Shown: in pieces, positions 17,792 through 26,532 of the stretch
Numbering within the stretch: position 1 is the first letter of the stretch
Layout of the letters: every line of letters starts with the position of its first letter
From: Qipengyuania psychrotolerans
GTDB lineage: Bacteria > Pseudomonadota > Alphaproteobacteria > Sphingomonadales > Sphingomonadaceae
DNA length: 64,000 nucleotides
Direction of reading: 5' to 3'
Assembly (NCBI RefSeq): GCF_019711355.1
Contig: NZ_CP081297.1
Location: forward strand, 1,612,001-1,676,000
The notes under the pieces: generated by a model
The model's input: only the letters and a program-made list of their open reading frames with translations
Database searches by the model: none
What the model was told of the DNA's origin: nothing
Translations under genes and position numbers: made by a program

Positions 17792-18949
17792 TCAGCAAGT
17801 CTCCAGCATGGCGTTTGCGCGCCTACGTGCGTCCTCATCAACGCGCAGGACCTCTTCGAGGGTCCGCGGCGGCGACGGAAGTTCAGCTTCTGAAAGGACG
17901 CTTTCCACCATTAGGGCAATGCGGCTGAACGGGATGTTGCCTGCAAGGAATGCGGCCACTGCCACCTCGTTCGCGGCATTGAGCGTTCCCGGAGCCGCTC
18001 CGCCCGCTTCTGCCGCTTCACGGGCCAGCCGGGTTGCTGGGAAGCGTTCTTCGTCGGGCGCCTGGAAGGTCAATTCACCAATCGATGCGAGGTCGAGCGG
18101 CTCCATCGGAGTGTCCATGCGCGCCGGATAGGCGAGACATGACGCAATCGGAACTCGCATGTCCGACGGACCAAGCTGAGCCAGGGTCGAGCCGTCGCGG
18201 TATTCGACCAGGGAATGGATGACACTCTGCGGGTGGACCACGATACGGATGCGGTCGAGGCCGACCGGGAAAAGATGATGCGCCTCGATCAGCTCGAGGC
18301 CCTTGTTAAACATGGTCGCGCTGTCGACGCTAATTTTTGCGCCCATGTCCCAGTTGGGATGGGCAATCGCCTGGGCAGGCGTGGCCGCATCGAGCTGCTG
18401 CTTGCTCCAGGTGCGCAGCGGACCGCCGCTGGCGGTCAGCGTGATGGAGCGCACTTCTGCCAGCTTGCCGCCCTGCAAGCACTGGAAGATCGCGTTGTGC
18501 TCGCTGTCGACCGGCAGCAGCGTGGCGCCATGTTTGGCCACGGCTGCGGTCATTACTTCCCCGGCGGAGACCAGTGCTTCCTTGTTGGCGAGCGCCACAG
18601 TAGTGCCCTGTTCGATCGCTGCCATGACCGGGCCGAGGCCTGCACAGCCGACAATGGCCGCCATCACGATATCGACCGGACGCGAGGCCGCTTCACACAG
18701 CGCCGACTTCCCGGCAGAAACCTCGACGCCCGATCCGGCCAAGGCGTCTTTCAGCGCACCGAGGTGTGCCTCATCTGCAATAACTGCGGCACTGGCCCCG
18801 AATTCACGGCAAAGCTTTGCCAATTCTTCTACATTGGAATGCGCTGTCAGCGCTTCGACACGCCATTCGCCGCGATTGCGGCGGATCAGATCAAGCGTGG
18901 ATGCGCCTACCGATCCGGTTGCGCCGAGGATTGAAATCGAGCGCGTCAT
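17792..18949 (-). CDS. dxr: 1-deoxy-D-xylulose 5-phosphate reductoisomerase
   Basis: 385-residue NADPH-dependent enzyme that makes 2-C-methyl-D-erythritol 4-phosphate, the committed MEP-pathway step. The NADPH-binding motif GATGSVGAST is at residues 8-17, and ALANKEALVSAGE, LPVDSEHNAIFQCL and TASGGPLR give the substrate and metal sites. The start overlaps cdsA by 4 bp. It sits in the conserved uppS-cdsA-dxr-rseP run that links isoprenoid supply to envelope synthesis. Confidence 0.97.
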   Translation of the reverse strand: MTRSISILGATGSVGASTLDLIRRNRGEWRVEALTAHSNVEELAKLCREFGASAAVIADEAHLGALKDALAGSGVEVSAGKSALCEAASRPVDIVMAAIVGCAGLGPVMAAIEQGTTVALANKEALVSAGEVMTAAVAKHGATLLPVDSEHNAIFQCLQGGKLAEVRSITLTASGGPLRTWSKQQLDAATPAQAIAHPNWDMGAKISVDSATMFNKGLELIEAHHLFPVGLDRIRIVVHPQSVIHSLVEYRDGSTLAQLGPSDMRVPIASCLAYPARMDTPMEPLDLASIGELTFQAPDEERFPATRLAREAAEAGGAAPGTLNAANEVAVAAFLAGNIPFSRIALMVESVLSEAELPSPPRTLEEVLRVDEDARRRANAMLETC

Positions 18950-19626
18950 GCAGGGGCGCCCAGGACAGCGCCGGCAATCAGGACCACTGGGATCATACCG
19001 TCAATCCGGTCGAAAAGGCCGCCGTGGCCCGGAATAAGCTTCGAGCTGTCTTTCACGCCCGCTTTGCGCTTGAGCCAGCTTTCAAGAAAATCACCCGCTT
19101 GGGCGGCCACTGCAAGAACGACGCCCATCAGTGCGATGGTCCCGATCTCGCTGATATCGAACCCCATGGTCGACGGGCCGCTAATCTGGCGCGCCGCAAA
19201 GAAGATGAATGCCGCGATCCAGAGGCTGGCACCGACGATACCGCCAAGCAGCCCTGCCCACGTTTTCGATGGGCTGATTCTCGGCGCGATCTTGGGTCCG
19301 CCGATGGTCCGACCGAAGAAATACGCGAATGTATCGACCGCGATTACGGTGCCGATGATGCCGACGACCATCGGGACCGGGAACCGGGCCAATATCAGCC
19401 CCGCAAGCCCGATATAAACCACTCCGGCCAGTATCCCTGCCAGCCGGTAGGAGACGTTCTGCGTCGCCTTCACCACCAGCAGGATGAACTCCACCAGCGT
19501 CCCCAGCACGACCGCGGCGATCAACCAGTCGAGCCACGGATCGCCAGCCACCAGCGCCGCAGCCGCAATCGCGATCATCACGATGGCCGATACGATCCTG
19601 ACCGGCAGGTCGGCATTTTTCTTCAC
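18946..19626 (-). CDS. cdsA: Phosphatidate cytidylyltransferase CdsA
   Basis: About 226 residues. Integral membrane enzyme that makes CDP-diacylglycerol, the substrate for the PssA encoded nearby at 25.7 kb. It has six to seven hydrophobic segments and the CTP-transferase signature SPSKTWAGLLGG followed by PGHGGLFDRIDGMI near the C-terminus. A GTG at 19626, 7 bp after the uppS stop, is preferred as the start; the ATG at 19668 would overlap uppS by 35 bp. Its stop overlaps the dxr start by 4 bp. Confidence 0.93.
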   Translation of the reverse strand: MKKNADLPVRIVSAIVMIAIAAAALVAGDPWLDWLIAAVVLGTLVEFILLVVKATQNVSYRLAGILAGVVYIGLAGLILARFPVPMVVGIIGTVIAVDTFAYFFGRTIGGPKIAPRISPSKTWAGLLGGIVGASLWIAAFIFFAARQISGPSTMGFDISEIGTIALMGVVLAVAAQAGDFLESWLKRKAGVKDSSKLIPGHGGLFDRIDGMIPVVLIAGAVLGAPA

Positions 19627-19633
19627 GGTTGGC

Positions 19634-20320
19634 TCACCGTCCGCCAAATCGTCTCTCCCGTCCCGCAAACTGGTCGAGCGCGTCCATCAGCATCTCGGGC
19701 GTGAAGTCGGGCCACAACACGTCGGTAAACAGCATTTCCGCATATGCCGCCTGCCACAAGAGGAAATTCGACAGCCGCACCTCTCCGCTGGTGCGGATAA
19801 GCAGGTCGAGCGGGGGAAGATCGGCGGTGTAGAGATTGGCTGCGATGCTCTCTTCGCTGATCTCTCCGCCTTGCGCGGCTGCACGCGCGGCGTGCACCAG
19901 TTCGGCTTGCGCGCCGTAATTCAGCGCCACGGCCAGAGTGCGTGAGCCGCTTGCCGTCTTGGCCAGCGCATCTTCGAGCATTTCGACGATATCCGGCGCA
20001 AGCGATTGCCAATCGCCGATAATGTGCAGGCGAACGTCATTGGCGATGAATTCTGGCAAGTCCGATTTGATGAACTTGCGCATGAGGTTCATCAGGTCAT
20101 CGACCTCTTCTTCAGGCCGTTTCCAGTTCTCGCTGCTGAACGCATAGAGCGTCAGGCACTCGATCTCGGTGTCCTTGAGGCTGCGCACCAGCTCGCGCAC
20201 GGCCTCGACGCCTTTGCGGTGCCCCATGACGCGCGGCAGGTGCTTGCGCTTTGCCCAGCGGCCATTGCCGTCCATGATAATGGCGACATGGCGGGCAATC
20301 CTGTCAGGCGAAGTAGCCAT
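19634..20320 (-). CDS. uppS: Isoprenyl (undecaprenyl diphosphate) synthase UppS
   Basis: 228-residue cis-prenyltransferase that makes the C55 lipid carrier for peptidoglycan and polysaccharides. The diagnostic N-terminal motif HVAIIMDGNGRWAKRK (Asp17 catalytic) and the C-terminal LLIRTSGEVRLSNFLLWQ are both present. It lies 37 bp downstream of frr and just ahead of cdsA on the same strand. Confidence 0.97.
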   Translation of the reverse strand: MATSPDRIARHVAIIMDGNGRWAKRKHLPRVMGHRKGVEAVRELVRSLKDTEIECLTLYAFSSENWKRPEEEVDDLMNLMRKFIKSDLPEFIANDVRLHIIGDWQSLAPDIVEMLEDALAKTASGSRTLAVALNYGAQAELVHAARAAAQGGEISEESIAANLYTADLPPLDLLIRTSGEVRLSNFLLWQAAYAEMLFTDVLWPDFTPEMLMDALDQFAGRERRFGGR

Positions 20321-20357
20321 GATAATCGTGACGCTGAAGCAAGCCCCCGGTGAGGGC

Positions 20358-20915
20358 TTACTGCGTCATGATTTCCTGTACTTTTTTGGCCACCACTTCA
20401 TCGGTATCGGAAACGTGCTTGTCGGTCAGCTTCTGGACTTCGTCCTCGGAGCGCTTGCGATCGTCTTCCGAAATTTCCTTTTTCTTCTCGTCTTCCTTCA
20501 GCGCTTCCATGCCGTCGCGGCGCACGTTGCGGATCGCGATCTTCGCCTTCTCGCCATATTCCCCGGCCAGCTTGGCAAGGTCCTTGCGGCGATCTTCGGT
20601 AAGGTCGGGCATCGGCAGGCGCACGGTCTGGCCGTCGGTCATCGGATTAAGGCCGAGATTGGCCTTGGAAATGCCCTTCTCGACCGCACTGACATTGGCC
20701 TTGTCCCAGACCTGGACGCTGAGCATCCGCGGTTCCGGAGCGGAAACGGTTGCCACCTGGCTTAGCGGCATCATCGAGCCGTAGACTTCGCACACGACGG
20801 GATCGAGCAGGCTGGTATTTGCCCGGCCTGTGCGCAGACCCGAAAGGTCGCCCTTCAGACTTTCGACCGCGCCGTGCATGCGGCGTTCGATATCGGCTTT
20901 GTCATATTTGGCCAT
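20358..20915 (-). CDS. frr: Ribosome recycling factor
   Basis: 185 residues. RRF splits post-termination ribosomes with EF-G. The family-typical segments RTGRANTSLLDPV, VSAPEPRMLSVQVWDK, GKEYGEKAKIAIRN-like and the C-terminal long helices are visible. It lies about 31 bp downstream of pyrH, the usual pyrH-frr pair. Confidence 0.97.
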   Translation of the reverse strand: MAKYDKADIERRMHGAVESLKGDLSGLRTGRANTSLLDPVVCEVYGSMMPLSQVATVSAPEPRMLSVQVWDKANVSAVEKGISKANLGLNPMTDGQTVRLPMPDLTEDRRKDLAKLAGEYGEKAKIAIRNVRRDGMEALKEDEKKKEISEDDRKRSEDEVQKLTDKHVSDTDEVVAKKVQEIMTQ

Positions 20916-20946
20916 GTCAGGCTTCCTCGTCTTGTGTCGTTCGTTC

Positions 20947-21672
20947 TTATTTGGTGTGATCGGTTACGACAGTCTGCACGCCGTCGCCCGAAAGCACCGT
21001 CGCCAGATTGCCCTTCTCGCGGATGGAGAAGACCACGATCGGGATGTCATTGTCACGACATAATGCCACCGCGCTGGCATCCATCACCTTGAGATTGTCT
21101 GCAAGCACCTTGCCGTAACTTACGGTTTCGTATCGCTTGGCATCGGTGTTCTTCTTGGGATCGCTGTCATAAATTCCGTCCACGCTGGTGCCCTTGAGCA
21201 AGGCATCGCAGTTCATTTCGGCCGCGCGCAGTGCAGCGCCGCTGTCGGTCGTGAAATAAGGCGCGCCGACGCCAGCCGCGAAAATAACGATGCGTCCCTT
21301 TTCAAGGTGGCGTTCTGCGCGGCGGCGGATGACCGGCTCGCACACCTGGTCCATCTGGACCGCGCTCTGCACGCGTGTTTCTACGCCGATCTGTTCCAGC
21401 GCGCTCTGCATCGCCAGCGCGTTCATCACCGTGGCCAGCATTCCCATGTAATCGGCCTGCGCACGGTCCATCCCTTGCGCCGCCCCGGCCATGCCGCGGA
21501 AGATATTGCCGCCGCCAATGACGAGGCAGATTTCGAGGCCCGTTTCCTTGGCCGCTTTCACTTCCTTGGCCAGCTCCAGCACGAAGGCCGGATCAATCCC
21601 GAACTGCTGGTCCCCCATCAATACCTCGCCCGACAGCTTCAGGAGGACGCGGTTCATCTTGGGAAGGGGCAT
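20947..21672 (-). CDS. pyrH: UMP kinase PyrH
   Basis: 241 residues from the ATG at 21672 ([20 protein letters not shown]); the longer frame upstream shows no protein character. Amino-acid-kinase-fold enzyme phosphorylating UMP to UDP. The sequence holds LKLSGE at the N-terminus, IGGGNIFRG, and the GTG-like [14 protein letters not shown] segment. It is separated from tsf by the oppositely oriented transporter gene, whereas in most relatives tsf and pyrH are adjacent. Confidence 0.96.
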   Translation of the reverse strand: MPLPKMNRVLLKLSGEVLMGDQQFGIDPAFVLELAKEVKAAKETGLEICLVIGGGNIFRGMAGAAQGMDRAQADYMGMLATVMNALAMQSALEQIGVETRVQSAVQMDQVCEPVIRRRAERHLEKGRIVIFAAGVGAPYFTTDSGAALRAAEMNCDALLKGTSVDGIYDSDPKKNTDAKRYETVSYGKVLADNLKVMDASAVALCRDNDIPIVVFSIREKGNLATVLSGDGVQTVVTDHTK

Positions 21673-21903
21673 GCGGGCAGAATCCGTGTAGCGGCTTGGG
21701 ATGCGGTTCCTTAGCCATGAAGGGTCCGAGGCGCAAAGGGAAAGGCCCGCGAACATCCCTCGTAAACTGAAGGGCGGCCATCAAAGCATCGCACATCCCT
21801 TCAACCAGGGGCTTTTGGGATGAGAAGCGGATCATCCCGCGAGCTGCACGACTATTCCCCTGTCCGCGCTTCTGTGCGAGACCTCGAGAAGGGGGGATAA
21901 ATT

Positions 21904-23184
21904 ATGCAACGATCTTTCGGGTTTTGGACCGCCATTTCGATGGTTGTCGGATCTATGATTGGAGGCAGCATTTTTGTCCTCCCCAGTTCACTCGCGCAAT
22001 TCGGATGGACTTCCACAGTGGGCTGGCTAGCTGCGGGGATCGGTGTGCTGGCAATCGCCCGCGTGATCACGGACCTGACTGTTAGAAACCCCGAAGAGCC
22101 AAGCGTTTTGACAATTTGCGGCGATGTTCTGGGCCTGCTCCCAGGACGGATCATCGCCTGGAGTTACTGGCTCCTGCTGGTCGGTGCAGGCGCTGTGTTG
22201 TCCATGGTCGCCGCCGACTATCTATCGTTTCTCTTTCCTATGTTGGCAGAGACAAACGGGATGCGCTCCTTCGCAGCGTTCTTCATCCTGTCGGCCATTG
22301 CCATGTTGAACCTTGGAGGAGTGAAAGGCGCGGGAGTGTTCCAAGTCGCTACCACCGTATTGAAGCTGCTGCCGCTAGTGTTTGTGATCGGCATCGCCGC
22401 GTTTATTCTCTTTTCTGCCCCGTCGACTTTCACCCAGTCGCAATCCGAACCTTTCAACTTGGGGCTCTTGACCCCGACAGTGGGCGTGCTGTGTTTCGCA
22501 TTGTTGGGTTTTGAAAGTGCGAGCCTGATTGCGCAAAGGGTGAAGGACCCCGAACGCAATGTCGTTCGCGCAACCCTGCTCGGGTTGGTGCTCGTCCTCG
22601 TCATCTATTTCCTGGTCAGCACAACAATCGTGCTGGCCACCCCCGCCGATGTCTTGAGAAATGCGCCCGCCCCTCTTGCCATGTTCACATCGACATTTGC
22701 CGGTTCGTGGGCCGGCTCTGCGGTAGCCCTGTTTGCAGCCATTTCCGCAATCGGATGCCTGAATGCGGTCGTGCTGTTGCTTGGCGAAGTGCCTTTCGGG
22801 ATGGTCCGCGACGGTCAGTTGCCAGAGTGGATTGCACCGGGAAGCGAGCGCGGCATCGGGCAGCGACCGCTCTTGACCGGTACCGGGCTTGCAGCGGCCT
22901 TAGTGTTGGTTAGTTCAAATTCGGTTGGAGAACAGGTTCTGGATTTCCTGCTCCGCCTCACTACTGCGTCATCCATCTTCTTTTACGCTGGCATCTGCCT
23001 GACCGCGATCAAGGTCGGGGTGCAGCGACCACTCGCGATCTTCGGTGTGGGGTTCTGTGCCTGGATTCTTTACGGCACGGGCACCGAAGCGAGCCTTTTG
23101 GGCATTTCGCTTATGCTGGTCGGGATGATTATGAGTTTCCTGATCGGTGGCCGCACAAAACCGAGAGGGACGGCTCCGGCATAG
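21904..23184 (+). CDS. APC-superfamily amino acid/polyamine permease
   Basis: 426 residues with about twelve membrane segments. The N-terminal helix MQRSFGFWTAISMVVGSMIGGSIFVLPS holds the APC-type GSMIGGSIF unwound-helix motif, and FALLGFESASLIAQRVKDPERN corresponds to the conserved helix 6 region with the ERN loop. It is most like arginine/agmatine or cationic amino acid antiporters of the AdiC/YjdE group; the substrate cannot be read. A strong purine-rich ribosome-binding site (AAGGGGGG) precedes the ATG. It is inserted in reverse orientation between pyrH and tsf. No recognisable regulatory element was seen in the 231-bp gap upstream. Confidence 0.88.
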   Translation: MQRSFGFWTAISMVVGSMIGGSIFVLPSSLAQFGWTSTVGWLAAGIGVLAIARVITDLTVRNPEEPSVLTICGDVLGLLPGRIIAWSYWLLLVGAGAVLSMVAADYLSFLFPMLAETNGMRSFAAFFILSAIAMLNLGGVKGAGVFQVATTVLKLLPLVFVIGIAAFILFSAPSTFTQSQSEPFNLGLLTPTVGVLCFALLGFESASLIAQRVKDPERNVVRATLLGLVLVLVIYFLVSTTIVLATPADVLRNAPAPLAMFTSTFAGSWAGSAVALFAAISAIGCLNAVVLLLGEVPFGMVRDGQLPEWIAPGSERGIGQRPLLTGTGLAAALVLVSSNSVGEQVLDFLLRLTTASSIFFYAGICLTAIKVGVQRPLAIFGVGFCAWILYGTGTEASLLGISLMLVGMIMSFLIGGRTKPRGTAPA

Positions 23185-23280
23185 TAGGCCATCGTTTACT
23201 TTCGCAAACTGATACGCGGCATTGTGGAAATCTCGAAAAGCAACCACCTGACGTGATCCACCCGGGCACCCTCCCCAAAC

Positions 23281-23313
23281 AAAAACGGCCGCCGAACAGA
23301 TGTCCGGCGGCCG
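23281..23313 (-). terminator. Intrinsic terminator after tsf
   Basis: Perfect 9-bp inverted repeat CGGCCGCCG (23286-23294) and CGGCGGCCG (23305-23313). On the minus strand it is followed by a T-run (the A-run at 23281-23285). It closes the rpsB-tsf unit. Confidence 0.85.
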
Positions 23314-23336
23314 CAAGAATTTGAAAGGCGTAAGCC

Positions 23337-24263
23337 TTAGCCAGCGACGGCAGCAGCTACTTCTGCAGCGAAGTCGCTTTCTTCCTTCTCGATGCCTTCG
23401 CCGAGCTGGAAGCGGACATAATCCACCAGTTCAACCTTGGCGCCGATGTCCTTGGCAGCCGCTTCAACGACCTGTGCAATCGGGGTCTTGTTGTCGATGA
23501 CATAGACCTGGCTGAGCAGCGCGTTTTCCTTGGCGTATTTATTGACTGCGCCTTCGACCATCTTTTCCTGGACGTTTTCGGGCTTGCCGCTTTCGGCAGC
23601 CTTTTCCTTGGCGATCGCGCGCTCACGCTCGATCACGTCGGCGTCGAGGCCGTCTGCAGTCAGTGCCTGCGGGAAAGCTGCGGCGATGTGCATGCCAAGC
23701 TTCTTGCCGAGTTCGGCCAGCTTGTCCTGGTCACCTTCGCTTTCAAGAGCGACGAGAACGCCGATCTTGCCGAGGTCGGGTGCAACAGCGTTGTGCATGT
23801 AGGGGACGATCACGCCATTGGTGACCGAAACGGTCTTGATGCGGCGGATCTGCTGGTTTTCACCGATGGTTGCGACATTGTCGGTCAGCTTGTCGGCGAC
23901 AGTGCCGCCGTCGGGATAAGCTGCGGCCTTGACGGCGTCGACATCATCACCAGCAACACCGAGCGCGACCTGAGTGGTCTTGCGCACAAAATCCTGGAAC
24001 TGATCGTTCTTGGCAACGAAGTCGGTTTCCGAGTTCACTTCGACGGCCACACCCTTGGTGCCTTCGACAGCGATACCCACGAGACCTTCGGCCGCGGTAC
24101 GGCTCGACTTCTTCTGTGCGGTGGCGAGGCCCTTGGCGCGCAGCGCGTCGACTGCGGCTTCGATGTTGCCATCAGCAGCTTCAAGAGCCTTCTTGGCGTC
24201 CATCATGCCCGCGCCGGTTTTCTCGCGCAGGGCTTTCACGTCAGCGGCAGTGAATGCAGCCAT
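23337..24263 (-). CDS. tsf: Elongation factor Ts
   Basis: 308-residue nucleotide exchange factor for EF-Tu. The UBA-like N-terminus reads [20 protein letters not shown], and the core contains [17 protein letters not shown], the EF-Tu contact that includes the TDFV motif. It lies about 115 bp downstream of rpsB on the same strand and is followed by a strong terminator. Confidence 0.98.
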   Translation of the reverse strand: MAAFTAADVKALREKTGAGMMDAKKALEAADGNIEAAVDALRAKGLATAQKKSSRTAAEGLVGIAVEGTKGVAVEVNSETDFVAKNDQFQDFVRKTTQVALGVAGDDVDAVKAAAYPDGGTVADKLTDNVATIGENQQIRRIKTVSVTNGVIVPYMHNAVAPDLGKIGVLVALESEGDQDKLAELGKKLGMHIAAAFPQALTADGLDADVIERERAIAKEKAAESGKPENVQEKMVEGAVNKYAKENALLSQVYVIDNKTPIAQVVEAAAKDIGAKVELVDYVRFQLGEGIEKEESDFAAEVAAAVAG

Positions 24264-24378
24264 GATATTTTCCTTCTTGGTATTTGAATGCGGGGCACCG
24301 GGCCTACTGGATCAGTGGCCCGGCGCATACGTCGCTTGTATGGCGGGAACATGACGCCCCCGCCGCACAAAAATGGCT

Positions 24379-25128
24379 TTAAGCCGCGGCTTCTTCCGGC
24401 GGATTTTCCATCGCGCCAACGTCGGCGCCCGAATCTGTCACGCCTTCGCCCTTGCCCGAACGGGCTGCGTCGCTCACGGCGTCGCAATAAAGCTTGATGG
24501 CGCGAGCAGCGTCGTCGTTGCCCGGGATCGGGAACGCGATACCGTGTGGATCGACATTGGTGTCGAGGATGGCAACGACCGGGATACCGAGAACGTTGGC
24601 TTCCTTGATGGCCAGGTCTTCCTTGTTGGCGTCGACAACGAACATGATGTCCGGAATGCCGCCCATGTTGCGGATGCCGCCAAGTGAAAGTTCCAGCTTG
24701 TCGCGTTCACGCGTCAGCTGAAGGATTTCCTTCTTGGTCAGGCCCGACATTTCGCCCGAAAGCTGCTCATCAAGGGTCTTGAGACGCTTGATCGACTTCG
24801 AGATCGTCGCCCAGTTGGTGAGCATGCCGCCCAGCCAGCGGTGGTTGACGAAGTGCTGGCCAGAAGCGAGCGCTGCTTCGCGGATCGGATCCTGCGCCTG
24901 GCGCTTGGTGCCGACGAACAACACTTTGCCGCCCGAGCGAGCAGTCTGGCTGATGAAGTCGAGAGCGCGCGCGAAGAGCGGCACGGACTGCGACAGGTCG
25001 ATGATGTGGATGCCGTTGCGCGCGCCGAAGATATACGGCTTCATGCGCGGGTTCCAGCGGTGGGTCTGGTGGCCGAAGTGTGCTCCGGCCTCAATCAGTT
25101 GCTGCATGGTGACGGTAGGGGCCGCCAT
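24379..25128 (-). CDS. rpsB: 30S ribosomal protein uS2
   Basis: 249 residues from the ATG at 25128. AAAGGA lies 7 bases before this ATG, whereas the ATG two codons upstream leaves almost no spacing, so the inner start is chosen. Family segments [35 protein letters not shown] and [12 protein letters not shown] are present, and the C-terminus carries a short acidic extension. First gene of the rpsB-tsf unit. Confidence 0.98.
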   Translation of the reverse strand: MAAPTVTMQQLIEAGAHFGHQTHRWNPRMKPYIFGARNGIHIIDLSQSVPLFARALDFISQTARSGGKVLFVGTKRQAQDPIREAALASGQHFVNHRWLGGMLTNWATISKSIKRLKTLDEQLSGEMSGLTKKEILQLTRERDKLELSLGGIRNMGGIPDIMFVVDANKEDLAIKEANVLGIPVVAILDTNVDPHGIAFPIPGNDDAARAIKLYCDAVSDAARSGKGEGVTDSGADVGAMENPPEEAAA

Positions 25129-25233
25129 GGTCATTTCCTTTCCGGTTGTACCTCTGGAAGACTGGAACCCGTGGTGCGGTATGTCCCGCGCCGGGCACCG
25201 GTATGAGCGCCTTCCATGTGGATTTGCTCGCCC

Positions 25234-25264
25234 GTTATAGCGGCTCGAATTAGCCGAATCTCAA
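25234..25264 (-). promoter_or_regulatory. Candidate rpsB promoter
   Basis: On the minus strand TTGAGA (25259-25264) and TATAAC (25234-25239) with a long 19-bp spacer, followed by a GC-rich discriminator-like stretch as at stringently controlled ribosomal promoters. The transcript would have a leader of about 100 bases. Confidence 0.4.
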
Positions 25265-25361
25265 GCGAACAACGGGCCTTTAACGGGCTTTTCCAGCGAA
25301 AGCCAGACTCGATTCGTCGCAAAAAAGGAGAATCCTGACGCTAAAAGCGCTTGACAGGCCG

Positions 25362-25376
25362 GAACAAAAAGGGAAC
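25362..25376 (+). promoter_or_regulatory. Possible alphaproteobacterial LexA (SOS) box
   Basis: GAAC-AAAAAGG-GAAC is an exact match to the GTTC-N7-GTTC direct repeat bound by LexA in alphaproteobacteria (reverse orientation). It starts 6 bases after a consensus TTGACA (25351-25356), where a bound repressor would block polymerase. About two such matches are expected by chance in 64 kb on both strands, so position is the main support. Confidence 0.4.
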
Positions 25377-25481
25377 ATTGTTCCCATCGCCGGAACCATC
25401 GGCGGTGAATAGGGGTTTTCCCCTAGAATTACCCGGACTGTCAACAGGTTTATCGACAGGGTACGGGCAGGAGATATTCGG

Positions 25482-25721
25482 ATGTTCGCACTGTTCCTGA
25501 CTGCCGTTTTCGCCCTCGCCGCCACTGCGGCGCTGATTGTGCTTGCCGATGGCGGATTGCGCTGGCTGTCCGCTTTCGGCCAGCTGCGTCAGCGTCTGAA
25601 GCTCCCTGTAGAAGCGCAGGCCGGAAAAATTGGAATGCGCCCGGCAATCGTGCACGGCGGCTTTACCCGGCCCTGTCACACTCGCTGCGCTACTCGGCAG
25701 CAGGTGCAGCGCGCCGCCTGA
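25482..25721 (+). CDS. Small single-pass membrane protein, unknown function
   Basis: 79 residues. AGGAGA lies 7-8 bases before the ATG, a good ribosome-binding site. Residues 1-22 form a strong hydrophobic helix (MFALFLTAVFALAATAALIV), followed by an amphipathic basic stretch (LRWLSAFGQLRQRLKL) and a basic, Cys-containing tail. I do not recognise a family. The 3' end overlaps the convergent pssA by 32 bp. If the upstream GAAC repeat is a real LexA site, this would be a damage-inducible small membrane protein, analogous in size class to the SOS division inhibitor SidA of Caulobacter; that is speculation. Confidence 0.55.
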   Translation: MFALFLTAVFALAATAALIVLADGGLRWLSAFGQLRQRLKLPVEAQAGKIGMRPAIVHGGFTRPCHTRCATRQQVQRAA

Positions 25722-26532
25722 TCTTGGCGTACCGCATTGCGGTAAACGGGAGCAGAGCTAGATAGCCTACCCCTATCGCGCTTAGTGTCCACCACGGTTC
25801 GACCAGCAGCGCCGCAAACAGCAGCCCGATAAACGCCAACAGCCACAGCCTGATTCCGCGGCGCGGGCGCAAAGATGCCCAGCTCGGCGTCGCCATACTG
25901 GAAATCATCAGCACTGCCACTGCGAGCAGCCATGGCCCGACCAAGATTGGCTCCCGGAAAACATCGAGACCGGTGGCCGACCAAATGAAAAAGGGCAGAA
26001 ACGCAAGTCCCGCTCCCATGGGTGCCGGAACACCTGTCAGGAAACCCAAGGATTTGTGCGGCTGTTCCTGCAGGTCGATCTGGGCGTTAAAACGCGCTAA
26101 TCTCAGGGCACAGCAGATCGCCAATGCCAATGCAGCGAACCAGCCCAGCCGGGGGTCTTCCGATAGCGACCAGAGGTAGATGATGATCGCCGGGGCAGTC
26201 CCGAAGCTGAGCGAATCAGCGAGACTGTCAAGTTCGGCACCGAAACGAGACTGGGCATTGAGGGCACGCGCAACGCGGCCATCCATCCCGTCGAGTATCC
26301 CCGCCACTATGATCGCGACGGCAGCGGCCGCCCATTGTTCGGAAATCGCGAAACGGATGCCCGTCAGGCCGGAACACAGTGCTGCCGCCGTTATGGCGTT
26401 GGGCGCCATTGCGCGAAGTGAAAGCCCGCGCGACTTGCCAATTACAGGTGGCTCATCCTCGGCCGCCTTTGGGCCAAGCCGGGCTCGTTCTTCGTATTTG
26501 CGGTGCGGATCGGCTTCATCGGGCAGGCTCAT
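25690..26532 (-). CDS. pssA: CDP-diacylglycerol--serine O-phosphatidyltransferase
   Basis: 280-residue membrane enzyme making phosphatidylserine from CDP-diacylglycerol and serine. The CDP-alcohol phosphotransferase signature is complete: D-G-x2-A-R-x8-G-x3-D-x3-D within DGRVARALNAQSRFGAELDS (residues 84-103) and the last Asp at 106. About eight hydrophobic segments follow a polar N-terminus of 40 residues. It overlaps psd by 4 bp, giving a two-gene phosphatidylethanolamine operon; its substrate is made by CdsA, encoded at 18.9 kb. Confidence 0.95.
   Translation of the reverse strand: MSLPDEADPHRKYEERARLGPKAAEDEPPVIGKSRGLSLRAMAPNAITAAALCSGLTGIRFAISEQWAAAAVAIIVAGILDGMDGRVARALNAQSRFGAELDSLADSLSFGTAPAIIIYLWSLSEDPRLGWFAALALAICCALRLARFNAQIDLQEQPHKSLGFLTGVPAPMGAGLAFLPFFIWSATGLDVFREPILVGPWLLAVAVLMISSMATPSWASLRPRRGIRLWLLAFIGLLFAALLVEPWWTLSAIGVGYLALLPFTAMRYAKIRRRAAPAAE

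Larger units (their letters stand above)
25129..25481. other. 353-bp gene-free region between rpsB and the small membrane-protein gene
   Basis: Divergent intergenic region. It holds a likely rpsB promoter on the minus strand, a TTGACA hexamer on the plus strand (25351-25356), a GAAC-N7-GAAC repeat (25362-25376) overlapping the near-palindrome at 25371-25385, and a perfect 6-bp hairpin TAGGGG-TTTT-CCCCTA (25410-25425). Confidence 0.6.

Noticed and set aside
21673..21903. Repeated ACATCCC motifs and possible riboswitch upstream of the APC transporter
   Set aside because: The motifs are short and unevenly spaced, and I could not build a conserved riboswitch core.
25410..25425. TAGGGG-TTTT-CCCCTA hairpin as a terminator
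   Set aside because: Only 6 bp and not followed by a T-run; it lies in the leader of the small membrane protein, so it is noted only as part of the intergenic region.
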